This document shows positions 1 through 7,203 of a stretch of DNA of 64,000 nt, in pieces. The number at the start of each line of letters is the position of its first letter. Position 1 is the stretch's first letter. Under the pieces are notes generated by a model. That model was not told where the DNA came from. It was given only the letters and a program-made list of their open reading frames with translations, and did no database searches. A program made the position numbers and the translations under genes. Source of the DNA: Bdellovibrionales bacterium (GTDB taxonomy: Bacteria > Bdellovibrionota > Bdellovibrionia > Bdellovibrionales > UBA1609); NCBI GenBank assembly GCA_027459485.1, contig DAIDIG010000002.1, positions 1-64,000 on the forward strand. Reading direction: 5' to 3'.

Positions 1-847
1 ACACGGCCGGCAAAATAAACAAAATCATCGGCAGCAGCATGAGCTGTGAAGCGCGCGCCCCCGCCTTTTCAGCGCGCACAAACCGTTCAAGGCGCATCTG
101 CTCGGACTGATCTTTCAAAACGCGCGCGATGCTGGCACCGGTTTGGTCGGCATCGTTCACCACGGCGACGAAACTCGTGATCTCAGCGATTTCGAGTCGC
201 GACGCCAAAGCTCGAAGCGCATCGCCACGCGACGATCCAAGTTTGATATCTTTGAGAACGGTCGAGAGCTCGTCGGCAAGTACGCTGCCTTCGGCTTTGT
301 CGACGATGCGCTGAATGGCAGCGACGAAATCCAAGCCGGCTTCAGTCGATAGAGCCATGAGATCGATGAAAAAGGGCAAGTCGGCGACAACTGAGATGTA
401 CCGTTGCTGCGTTTGCATTCGGCAGTAGAGGTGCGGGAAGTAAAAGCCGAAAACGCCAAGCCCGATGCAGAGCCAATACGGGTACCCGAGCCGCAAACTC
501 AGATTGAGAACCACCAGAAAGATCGGGACCATGACGCCCCAAAGAATCTGCAAACCGATAAACTCGTCGACGTTGAGTTCGCCCGACAGACCCGCGGTGA
601 GAAGTTTTCGCTCCACCCGGCGGCGGTAATCGGGGTTTTTAACTCTCGCCGCGTGCTGCATGGTGAAGTTGTGCACGAGGGGGCGAGAGAAATTCACGAA
701 GCCCGACTTGGATTTTGCTGGCTCGGCGCCCGATGCCCATGCTAGAGCTTTAGCGTCGTAGTTGTTTTTGAGGAGCGCGGTCGAAAATAAATAAACGCTC
801 AGAGCGGTTAGGCCCAAGCCTGAAAAAAGTAAAAACCAATCAAACAT
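1..847 (-). CDS. tadC: Tad pilus assembly protein TadC (type II secretion F family), 3' end outside window
   Basis: Inner-membrane platform protein of a type IVb (Tad/Flp) pilus or type II secretion-like machine. An open frame of 282 codons runs leftward from ATG at 847 to the window edge with no stop, so the C-terminus is missing. The translation has an N-terminal membrane segment (residues about 4-21), two more at about 98-118 and 123-140, then the conserved stretch ADLPFFIDLMALSTEAGLDF-type at about 155-174, which is the hallmark of TadC rather than TadB. A last hydrophobic stretch begins at the edge. A GGGGTAA-like ribosome site precedes the start. The start lies only 21 bp from the divergent maf start. 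The rest of the tad cluster is presumably to the left. Confidence 0.85.
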   Translation of the reverse strand, partial: MFDWFLLFSGLGLTALSVYLFSTALLKNNYDAKALAWASGAEPAKSKSGFVNFSRPLVHNFTMQHAARVKNPDYRRRVERKLLTAGLSGELNVDEFIGLQILWGVMVPIFLVVLNLSLRLGYPYWLCIGLGVFGFYFPHLYCRMQTQQRYISVVADLPFFIDLMALSTEAGLDFVAAIQRIVDKAEGSVLADELSTVLKDIKLGSSRGDALRALASRLEIAEITSFVAVVNDADQTGASIARVLKDQSEQMRLERFVRAEKAGARASQLMLLPMILFILPAV

Positions 848-868
848 GATTTACCCCAGGACGCGACG

Positions 869-1474
869 ATGTACGAACTTTGGCTCGCATCACAATCTCC
901 ACGGCGACGTGAACTGTTAGAAAATGCCGGATATTTGTTTCACGTCCATCCAGTGAAAATATCGGAAAATATTGAAGAAAACGTGAATCCCGAGGGCGCG
1001 ATTATCGCCATTGCCAAGGCCAAGGCCGATGCCGTCGTGCGGCTGCACAAGCTATCGAAAATACAAAAGATTTTGGTGTTGGCGGCGGATACGATGGTCA
1101 TTGTGGACGACCGGCTTCTCGGAAAGCCCCGGAATCCCGACCAAGCTCTAGAATTTTTGCGACTTTTGTCGGGTAGAAAACATCGGGTTGTGACGGCAAT
1201 CGTGCTGTTAAATATCGAAACAGGCGAGACCTTTGAAGGGGCGGACTCGACGGACGTCGAGTTTCGAAAGCTCGACGAAAGTGAGATGGCCGGGTACGCG
1301 GCAACCAACGAACCCTACGACAAGGCCGGCGGTTATGCCTATCAGGGGCAGGCGCGGCGCTTTGTCGCGTCGATTTACGGCTCACCGTCAAATGTAATTG
1401 GTTTACCTCTCGAATTACTTGAGAAAACTTTGCAAGCGCGAGGTTGGCATGTCCGACGAAAAGATTCGCTCTGA
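869..1474 (+). CDS. maf: Maf-like nucleoside triphosphate pyrophosphatase
   Basis: Maf-family house-cleaning enzyme that hydrolyses canonical or modified nucleotides to monophosphates; the family was first linked to septum inhibition. The 201-residue length is normal. The N-terminal SQSPRRREL loop (residues about 8-16), AADTMV (about 72-77, with the catalytic Asp) and the YDKAGGYAYQG motif near residue 150 are all present. ATG at 869 is preceded by AGGACG. The 3' end overlaps the YggS-type gene by 26 bases, consistent with one transcript. Cytosolic. Whether it prefers dTTP/UTP or m7GTP cannot be told safely from sequence alone. Confidence 0.95.
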   Translation: MYELWLASQSPRRRELLENAGYLFHVHPVKISENIEENVNPEGAIIAIAKAKADAVVRLHKLSKIQKILVLAADTMVIVDDRLLGKPRNPDQALEFLRLLSGRKHRVVTAIVLLNIETGETFEGADSTDVEFRKLDESEMAGYAATNEPYDKAGGYAYQGQARRFVASIYGSPSNVIGLPLELLEKTLQARGWHVRRKDSL

Positions 1475-2165
1475 AATCACGAAAAATGTGAATATGATTC
1501 GACAGAAAATTTCGAACGCGTGTTCGCAATCGGGGAGAAATGTGAGCCATGTGCGGCTTGTCGCAGTATCAAAGACTGTGCCGGCAGAAAAAATTCGAGC
1601 AGCCGTGCAAGCAGGAGTGATCGATTTCGGCGAAAATTACGCGCAAGAAGCGATCGCCAAAATGGACGAACTCGCGGCCGTGGGTGTCGCGATCAATTGG
1701 CATTTTATCGGGGCTTTGCAATCCAATAAGGTGAAGCAAATCCACGACCGGTTTTCGCTGATTCATGCGATCGATCGAGTGTCGACAATCGTTGAGATAT
1801 CGAAGCGTTCGCTCTCGCCGCAGCCTATTCTGATTGAAGTCAATCTTGCGGATGAGTCTACAAAATCCGGAGTGCGAGTAAACGAATTGCCGCAATTGCT
1901 TGAGGCGGCTCAGGCCCAGGCCAATGTGAGGCTAAACGGGCTTATGTTTATGCCGCCCTATGACCTACCAGTAGATGAGCTACGGCGCTATTTTAGCGAG
2001 GCCCGCAAGCTGAGAGATCGTATAGTGACAAAAGTATCCGCTCCGCATAATTTAGGGGAACTCTCGATGGGGACGAGTCATGATTTTGAAATCGCCATAG
2101 AAGAGGGTGCGACGCTCGTGCGCATCGGATCCGCCATATTTGGCGCCCGCCAAAGCAAGAGATGA
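1449..2165 (+). CDS. yggS: YggS/PROSC family pyridoxal-phosphate homeostasis protein
   Basis: Single-domain, fold-III PLP-binding protein that buffers pyridoxal phosphate and affects amino-acid balance; no catalytic reaction is established for the family. The PLP lysine is K42 in VAVSKT; FGENYAQE (about 60-67) and the phosphate-binding end SMGTSHDF...VRIGSAIFG are present. I chose ATG 1449 (MSDEKIR, 238 residues) because it gives the standard N-terminus and has a GAGG ribosome site; an upstream GTG in frame at 1398 would add 17 residues deep in maf. Neighbouring proC follows 40 bp downstream, the common yggS-proC arrangement. Confidence 0.93.
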   Translation: MSDEKIRSEITKNVNMIRQKISNACSQSGRNVSHVRLVAVSKTVPAEKIRAAVQAGVIDFGENYAQEAIAKMDELAAVGVAINWHFIGALQSNKVKQIHDRFSLIHAIDRVSTIVEISKRSLSPQPILIEVNLADESTKSGVRVNELPQLLEAAQAQANVRLNGLMFMPPYDLPVDELRRYFSEARKLRDRIVTKVSAPHNLGELSMGTSHDFEIAIEEGATLVRIGSAIFGARQSKR

Positions 2166-2205
2166 CGCGAATGTGATGTCGAACTACTAGATCTAGGATG
2201 TGCCC

Positions 2206-3054
2206 ATGATCGCGCGTGATCACGTACAAAATGCAAAAATTGGTTTTATCGGCGCCGGAAATCTCGCTCAAGCTGTCATTCGGGCATTCATCGATTCCAA
2301 AATAATTTCTCGCGAGAACATCACGATTACGAATCGTAACGAGAAAAAGCTCGAGCGCGTCAGTCAGGAGTTTCAGGTTCGGGCCGCGAAAACGAACGAA
2401 GAGCTCATTGAACGGAGCGACATCGTGTTCATCGCCGTCAAACCGCAGGATTTTTACCAATGTATCGAACCGATCGCCCAAGCATTCAACGAAGATCACG
2501 TGGTGGCCTCACTCGCCGCCGGCATTTCTCTCCAATCCATACAAAAGCTGATCCCCAGTGCGCCGAAGGTACTGCGGGTGATGCCGACTACGGCCGCCAA
2601 AATAAAGAAGTCGGTGGTTGCGTTCGCGTACACCCCCGCCGTTCAACCACATTTGTCTTGGGTCACCGAACTTTTGTCGACCATGGGCCTTGCCGTACCC
2701 GTTGAAGACGGCGAGATGATGAGATCTATCTTGGTCGCCGCGAGCAGCGGGATCGGGTTCGTCTACGAACTCATGATGTATTGGAACGAATGGTTGGAAG
2801 AACACGGCATCGACGCGCAAACCGCTCGAAAAGTCACCGTGCAGACATTCGAAGCCGCCGCCGCCATGGCCGGGCATGAGCGCGATACATCAATCAGTGA
2901 ATTGCAACGCAAAGTGGTTTCACCTAAAGGGGTTACGGCAGCCGGTCTCGATTCAATGCGCGAACTCGAAATCGAGCGCGCCCTCCGCATCAGTTTTGAA
3001 AAAGCCGCCTTGCGCGACCAAGAGCTCGGGCAAATGATCGTGCCGAGAAATTGA
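2206..3054 (+). CDS. proC: Pyrroline-5-carboxylate reductase
   Basis: Last step of proline synthesis: NAD(P)H-dependent reduction of pyrroline-5-carboxylate. The dinucleotide-binding loop FIGAGNLAQAV occurs at residues 14-24 and AVKPQD follows the Rossmann domain. The C-terminal dimer domain carries SPKGVTAAGL near residue 243, a variant of the usual SPGGTT motif. Length 282 is slightly above the common 265-275. ATG at 2206 is preferred because it sits about 7 nt after TAGGA; an in-frame GTG at 2200 is the alternative. In many bacteria yggT follows; here no such gene is seen and a minus-strand CoA-transferase comes next. Confidence 0.93.
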   Translation: MIARDHVQNAKIGFIGAGNLAQAVIRAFIDSKIISRENITITNRNEKKLERVSQEFQVRAAKTNEELIERSDIVFIAVKPQDFYQCIEPIAQAFNEDHVVASLAAGISLQSIQKLIPSAPKVLRVMPTTAAKIKKSVVAFAYTPAVQPHLSWVTELLSTMGLAVPVEDGEMMRSILVAASSGIGFVYELMMYWNEWLEEHGIDAQTARKVTVQTFEAAAAMAGHERDTSISELQRKVVSPKGVTAAGLDSMRELEIERALRISFEKAALRDQELGQMIVPRN

Positions 3055-3283
3055 CTTTGTCCTCAGCCTTCGCGGGGTGGATGACCTTTTTTTGCATCGC
3101 GGATCAGCCCCGGCAGCGAGAACACTCACCTTGAATAACGCAAGAGAGTTCGCCGGCCATGTCGCGTTCACCCAAATAGCAGGAGCGATACCACAGGGGC
3201 GATCGCACTCAAAATCAGTGGTGCGAGCAGAAACAATAAAGTCGTGCGCGAATCGAAAGATCGATTTTGGGATCAGCGCCCGT

Positions 3284-4153
3284 TCACGCGCGTGCTATCG
3301 TCGTGGCGGGGGTACGCAAGCGGCGAGCCGTCACGGCCGCGATCGGCAAATTGTGCGATTCAGCCCATCTTTGCCAGGCGGTAGCCGTGCGCGTGAGCAT
3401 GAGCTTTTTTAAAACCCTTTGATTCAATCGAGTTAACCCAAGTTTTTCTTTAAACTGCGCTTGAAAGTGCGGCTCGAGTAACGCCACTGCAACCCAGCCA
3501 CTTTTAGCGCGATAAATATTGTACTCCGCGCGGCCACCTGCCAGCGGCCCGTTCGGCGAAGTTAAACCGAATCGTATGGGCAGAGTGAACGGCTCCAGCG
3601 ATCCGCTGAGCGAAATCTGAACGTGTCCAGTTCGGCCAAATTTTTCTCGGGCGAACAAAAGCTCTAATGATTTAAGGCAGGCTTCATTGGCTCCTGAAAT
3701 GTCAGCCGTGCAGGTGCGAGGCATTTGCGGAATTTGAACCAAGCCGACCTCGGCTTGATACGTGAGATCGTGCCCCGCCCGATTCTGATCGGGGGCCGAA
3801 AAACCAACAATATTCAGAACGCAAAGTTTTGGAAATCGGCGCTTTAAAGATTTGCCGCTTAAATTCATGCGCGCCAACGATTCGGGTTTTGACGACGTGA
3901 TCAGGAGGTCTGCATTTTTTAATAAGTTATTCAGCTTCGCTCTGCCTGCTTTGTCTTTTAAATCCATGCGTAGCACTGTTTGGCGTTTCGTCAGATACTT
4001 GTAAAAATCGGGACTCGCTTCAGCAAGAGGATCGCCCTGAGGAGGTTCCACTTTAATGACGGAAGCCCCTAGTTTGGCCAACCGATAGGCGGCAAGCGGA
4101 CCGGGTAAATTGTAACCCAGATTAATAACGGTTATTCCCTTTAGGAGTTTCAT
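3284..4153 (-). CDS. CaiB/BaiF-type (family III) CoA-transferase or acyl-CoA racemase-like protein, short
   Basis: Resembles family III CoA-transferases and alpha-methylacyl-CoA racemases. Seen: N-terminal MKLLKGITVINLG, the CoA-site stretch KVEPPQGDPL (34-43), and AGHDLTYQA with D129, the position of the catalytic Asp in the racemase branch (GHDxxY). At 289 residues it is shorter than the usual 350-400, lacking part of the C-terminal region, so it may be a compact member. It is transcribed away from divIVA, with a 13-base-loop inverted repeat (GCGGCC/GGCCGC) in the intergenic gap. Ribosome site TAGGAG-like is not evident but CTGGAGG lies 10 nt upstream. Substrate unknown. Confidence 0.75.
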   Translation of the reverse strand: MKLLKGITVINLGYNLPGPLAAYRLAKLGASVIKVEPPQGDPLAEASPDFYKYLTKRQTVLRMDLKDKAGRAKLNNLLKNADLLITSSKPESLARMNLSGKSLKRRFPKLCVLNIVGFSAPDQNRAGHDLTYQAEVGLVQIPQMPRTCTADISGANEACLKSLELLFAREKFGRTGHVQISLSGSLEPFTLPIRFGLTSPNGPLAGGRAEYNIYRAKSGWVAVALLEPHFQAQFKEKLGLTRLNQRVLKKLMLTRTATAWQRWAESHNLPIAAVTARRLRTPATTIARA

Positions 4154-4173
4154 ATTCAGCCTCCAGTATAACA

Positions 4174-4198
4174 GCGGCCAGACATAAGACTAGGCCGC
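4174..4198. repeat. Inverted repeat GCGGCC/GGCCGC between CoA-transferase and divIVA genes
   Basis: GCGGCC at 4174-4179 and GGCCGC at 4193-4198, separated by 13 bases, in the 124-bp gap between divergent genes. No T-run follows on either side, so a terminator is unlikely. It could be an operator or a 5' leader hairpin; no function can be assigned. Confidence 0.4.
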
Positions 4199-4248
4199 GC
4201 ATACCTCTTGCCCTTTAAACGGAAATTTTTTAGCCTAAAGTCAAGGTG

Positions 4249-4273
4249 CCTGTGTCATCAACACAGGAGGGGG
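4249..4273 (+). promoter_or_regulatory. Leader hairpin whose 3' arm runs into the divIVA ribosome binding site
   Basis: CCTGTGT (4249-4255), loop CATCA, ACACAGG (4261-4267): a perfect 7-bp stem. The last bases of the 3' arm are the first bases of the AGGAGGGGG ribosome site (4265-4273) of the gene starting at 4278. Folding would partly hide the site, which suggests control of translation; this is inference. Confidence 0.5.
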
Positions 4274-4277
4274 AAAT

Positions 4278-4919
4278 ATGAAAATAGCGCCGATCGATAT
4301 CGCCCATAAGAATTTCACGCGAAGAATGATGGGAGTTGACCCGATTGAGGTCACCGATTTCCTTCGTCAGATTGCCGAAGAAATGGAAGCGCTGATTCGC
4401 GATCGCAATATCCTCCGCGAATCTGTTCGTGAAAAAGAATTGGCAATTCTCGAGTATCGCGAGCGAGATGAACTCCTTAAGAATACGATTACGACCGCGA
4501 CCAAAATGTCGGATCGCATTCAGCAAGACGCTGAACGCGAATCGCGGCTCATCTTGAACGATGCCAAACAACAAGCCGAAATGATCGTGCGCGATGCGCG
4601 CGATAGTCTGAAAAAAATGTTTCAAGAGATCGCCGAGCTCAAAAAAATCCGCATGCAATATGAGAACAATCTGCGAGCACTCGTGCAATCGCACATTGCA
4701 ATGATGGATCAAGGCCATAAAATTATGCCGGACCCCGATCTCGGCATAGTTCAAGCGTCGGCCACCGCGGCGGCTGCTTCGGTGCCAGCGCATGGCGCTG
4801 CCAACCATAACAGTGGCGGGCAGCTGGATTCTGCTCCGCGCGAAGTCGACGCGATTAAAGCAAGCGTCGCTGAAGCGGTGAAGGGCACCCTGCGACCGTT
4901 CGATCTCGATATTCGCTAG
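4278..4919 (+). CDS. divIVA: DivIVA domain protein
   Basis: Coiled-coil protein of the DivIVA/GpsB kind, expected at curved membrane (poles or division site) where it recruits growth or chromosome partners. Residues 1-60 match the DivIVA start (IAHKNFTRRMMGVDPIEV, then DFLRQIAEEME), including the conserved xxxF-x-GYdxxEVdxFL-like pattern. Residues about 30-150 are strongly heptad-like and charged; the C-terminal 60 residues are Ala/His/Gly-rich and look disordered. It belongs to the yggS-proC-divIVA neighbourhood common in bacteria, here interrupted by the CoA-transferase gene. Very strong ribosome site. Its stop overlaps, base for base at CTAG, the stop of the convergent gene. Confidence 0.85.
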   Translation: MKIAPIDIAHKNFTRRMMGVDPIEVTDFLRQIAEEMEALIRDRNILRESVREKELAILEYRERDELLKNTITTATKMSDRIQQDAERESRLILNDAKQQAEMIVRDARDSLKKMFQEIAELKKIRMQYENNLRALVQSHIAMMDQGHKIMPDPDLGIVQASATAAAASVPAHGAANHNSGGQLDSAPREVDAIKASVAEAVKGTLRPFDLDIR

Positions 4920-5983
4920 TCGCTTTCAAAGAGAGATTCGTCGTACTTTTCGTAATTAGGTTGAAATTGCCTGTCGCCGCGACGGCGAGGGCTTTTGGCT
5001 TTTTTCTGATCGTGCGGTAGCAAGTCGTCGTTGTAGTGCCCGCCGCTATTGCCAGAAGTGTCGAAACTGTAAGCAATGGTTGCGTAAAAAGTCTGACCAG
5101 CTGCGATTTCTTCTCCGCTCATCGTATTTGACCACGCGCCCGTGAGAGTTAAATCCCGAGTGATCGAATACCCAAGGTTGATTCGATAGTCCGATTCAAT
5201 TGGGTTCGCCGCAAAGTATTTGAAACTACCGCCGTCTACGCGATCCGTAAGCGTTTCGCGGCCATAGCCGTATTGATCTTGCGTGACATTGCTATATCCG
5301 TCGAGCTCACCGCCGAAAATAAAATGGTGAAACTGAAAAAGGCCGCCGGCCATCCACGGTAAAAGTGAAGCGTACTGATCATCGCGATACTGGTACCCAA
5401 CATAGGCGTATAGTCGCGTGTGCGGAAAATTCCCGACAATCCAGCTGCCCGCTTGCAACGTGTCACAATTGTCGGAGGTGAGAGCGTCGTCGTAGTAGCT
5501 TGTGCCCACTTCCGGGATTTGACTCATGCTGATCGGGTTGAACGCAACGCTGCCTTTAATTTCGGGGATGATTCGAAACATCTGGAGCGGAATCGGCTTT
5601 TGCAAAACAAAATGAGCGTCATCGAATTGGCTATTGGAGCGGTCCTTTTCACCGCCATAAACTATGTCGGGCCCGCGACTTTGGGAGTAGTTGATGTCGA
5701 CGCCGCCGCCGAAGCTCCATACGCCGAGGGCGCTATCCATATCGTATTTGCCGTCGATCGAATTGGTCTCAGTCGTGAATTTGCAATCGGAAAATGCGCA
5801 GTAGTACGGGTATAGGGGAACTTTATTGCCGTAACGATCATAGTTTTGATCCGAACTGAAGTAGCTGCTAGTGTCGGATACCGTCATCTGGTCGACGTGA
5901 TAGACGGGTGGTAAATCGGCCAAAGCCGTGACGGGAAGCAAAATCAAGCTCGCTAAAACAACTACATCGCGCATTGATGCCAT
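4916..5983 (-). CDS. Predicted outer-membrane beta-barrel protein
   Basis: A signal peptide (hydrophobic DVVVLASLILLPVTALA, cleaved near ALA-D) is followed by about 330 residues rich in Tyr, Gly and Asp with alternating strands such as RLYAYVGYQYRDDQYASLLP and DYRINLGYSITRDLTLTGAW, as in transmembrane barrels. The tail (last 40 residues) is basic and charged and does not end in an aromatic residue, so the barrel may stop before it. ATG at 5983 (MASMRD) or 5974 is chosen because the longer frame would start at 6022, inside the start codon of the divergent MFS gene. Family not recognised. Four cysteines in two pairs could form disulfides. Confidence 0.6.
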   Translation of the reverse strand: MASMRDVVVLASLILLPVTALADLPPVYHVDQMTVSDTSSYFSSDQNYDRYGNKVPLYPYYCAFSDCKFTTETNSIDGKYDMDSALGVWSFGGGVDINYSQSRGPDIVYGGEKDRSNSQFDDAHFVLQKPIPLQMFRIIPEIKGSVAFNPISMSQIPEVGTSYYDDALTSDNCDTLQAGSWIVGNFPHTRLYAYVGYQYRDDQYASLLPWMAGGLFQFHHFIFGGELDGYSNVTQDQYGYGRETLTDRVDGGSFKYFAANPIESDYRINLGYSITRDLTLTGAWSNTMSGEEIAAGQTFYATIAYSFDTSGNSGGHYNDDLLPHDQKKAKSPRRRGDRQFQPNYEKYDESLFESD

Positions 5984-6021
5984 ACGAATAAAATGATAAA
6001 CGCGAAACTGAATAGGTCGCA

Positions 6022-7203
6022 ATGAATAAAAAGCCGCTACTCATCATATTTTTGACTGTTTTCGTCGATCTCGTCGGTTTTGGTATTGTTATACCGATGA
6101 GCCCCTATCTGGCGCGGACCTACGGGGCGACGGCCTTTGAAGTCGGGCTACTGCTGGCCATTTATTCAGCGATGCAGTTCTTTTTTTCGCCCGTCTGGGG
6201 TGGTTTGAGCGACCGATTCGGCCGGCGACCAATTCTTCTCATGAGCATCATCATGACCGCCGCATCGAACCTGTTGTTCTTTTATGCTAACTCGTTACTC
6301 CTTTTGTTTGTTTCTCGGGCGCTGGCGGGAGCTTTCAGCGCGAACATCGCGACGTCAGCGGCGTTTATTGCCGACGTCACCGATGAAAAAAGCAGATCGA
6401 AGAACATGGGTCTGATTGGGGCAGCCTTCGGCCTAGGTTTTGTGCTTGGGCCTGCGATTGGCGGTGTCGCCGCCAAGATCAGCGAGCATTTCCCGGCATT
6501 GATTGCTTCGCTTATCGGTGTCGCGAACTTCACGGCGGCTTATTTTTTACTCCCCGAGTCGCTCGCCCCTGAGAAGCGCGGCAAGCGCGAGCGCAAATCG
6601 CGCTTTCGCAGCATAAGCGAAAAAATACTGCGTCCGGTCATCGGCACGTTGCTCGGGTCGAACTTCGTCGTGACGTTCGCCATGGCGAGTATGGAGGCGA
6701 CGCTCTTTCTTTTCGTCCAAGACAAATATCAATGGACGATGCAGAAGGCGAGTTACGGCTTTGCGTTTGTCGGCCTATGCATCGCTTTCACGCAAGGCTA
6801 TTTGGTGCGTAAGCTTTTACCGAAATATGGCGAGCGCGCGATGTTGTTAGCTGGCGTTCTCATGTTTTCATCTAGCTTTGTCCTCATTGGCTTAAGTGAA
6901 TCCATTTGGCTGTTGGCTGTCGCGATGGTTCTTTTGGCACTGGGTGACGGATTTATCATGCCGGCACTAACCGGTAGCCTGAGCTTGCTATCAAGCGCGC
7001 AAGAGCAGGGTGAGGTGATGGGAGTGAACCAATCGCTCTCGGCACTCGCCCGTATTTTTGGGCCGCCGATCGGCGGGCTTTTCTACGCGCGGCTTTCGAT
7101 GGCCTCGCCGTTTTATTTCTCGGCATTGCTCGGGTATCTCGCGATGTCGCTTATTTGGCTCAACCGAGGTAAACTACCCGCATACAAAGAAAAGGTTGCT
7201 TGA
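6022..7203 (+). CDS. MFS transporter, TetA-like drug:H+ antiporter family
   Basis: Twelve-helix major facilitator (393 residues). Motif A GGLSDRFGRRP is at residues 60-70 between helices 2 and 3, and helix 5 has the GAAFGLGFVLGPAIGG antiporter motif C. Overall it matches the DHA1/TetA group of proton-driven exporters; the substrate cannot be deduced. It overlaps the valS start by one base (TGATG), so both are probably one transcript; a link in function is not expected. Confidence 0.88.
   Translation: MNKKPLLIIFLTVFVDLVGFGIVIPMSPYLARTYGATAFEVGLLLAIYSAMQFFFSPVWGGLSDRFGRRPILLMSIIMTAASNLLFFYANSLLLLFVSRALAGAFSANIATSAAFIADVTDEKSRSKNMGLIGAAFGLGFVLGPAIGGVAAKISEHFPALIASLIGVANFTAAYFLLPESLAPEKRGKRERKSRFRSISEKILRPVIGTLLGSNFVVTFAMASMEATLFLFVQDKYQWTMQKASYGFAFVGLCIAFTQGYLVRKLLPKYGERAMLLAGVLMFSSSFVLIGLSESIWLLAVAMVLLALGDGFIMPALTGSLSLLSSAQEQGEVMGVNQSLSALARIFGPPIGGLFYARLSMASPFYFSALLGYLAMSLIWLNRGKLPAYKEKVA

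Noticed and set aside
3160-3283. Minus-strand hydrophobic stretch (FLLAPLILSAIAPVVSLLLFG) after the CoA-transferase stop
   Set aside because: Only about 22-32 codons, no ATG/GTG start or ribosome site, and a stop right before it. Could be a remnant of a membrane gene, but not supported.
3077-3412. Plus-strand ORF of 111 codons after proC
   Set aside because: It overlaps the CoA-transferase's 3' end antisense and has no ribosome site or familiar pattern; composition is Arg/Ser-rich, as in shadows.
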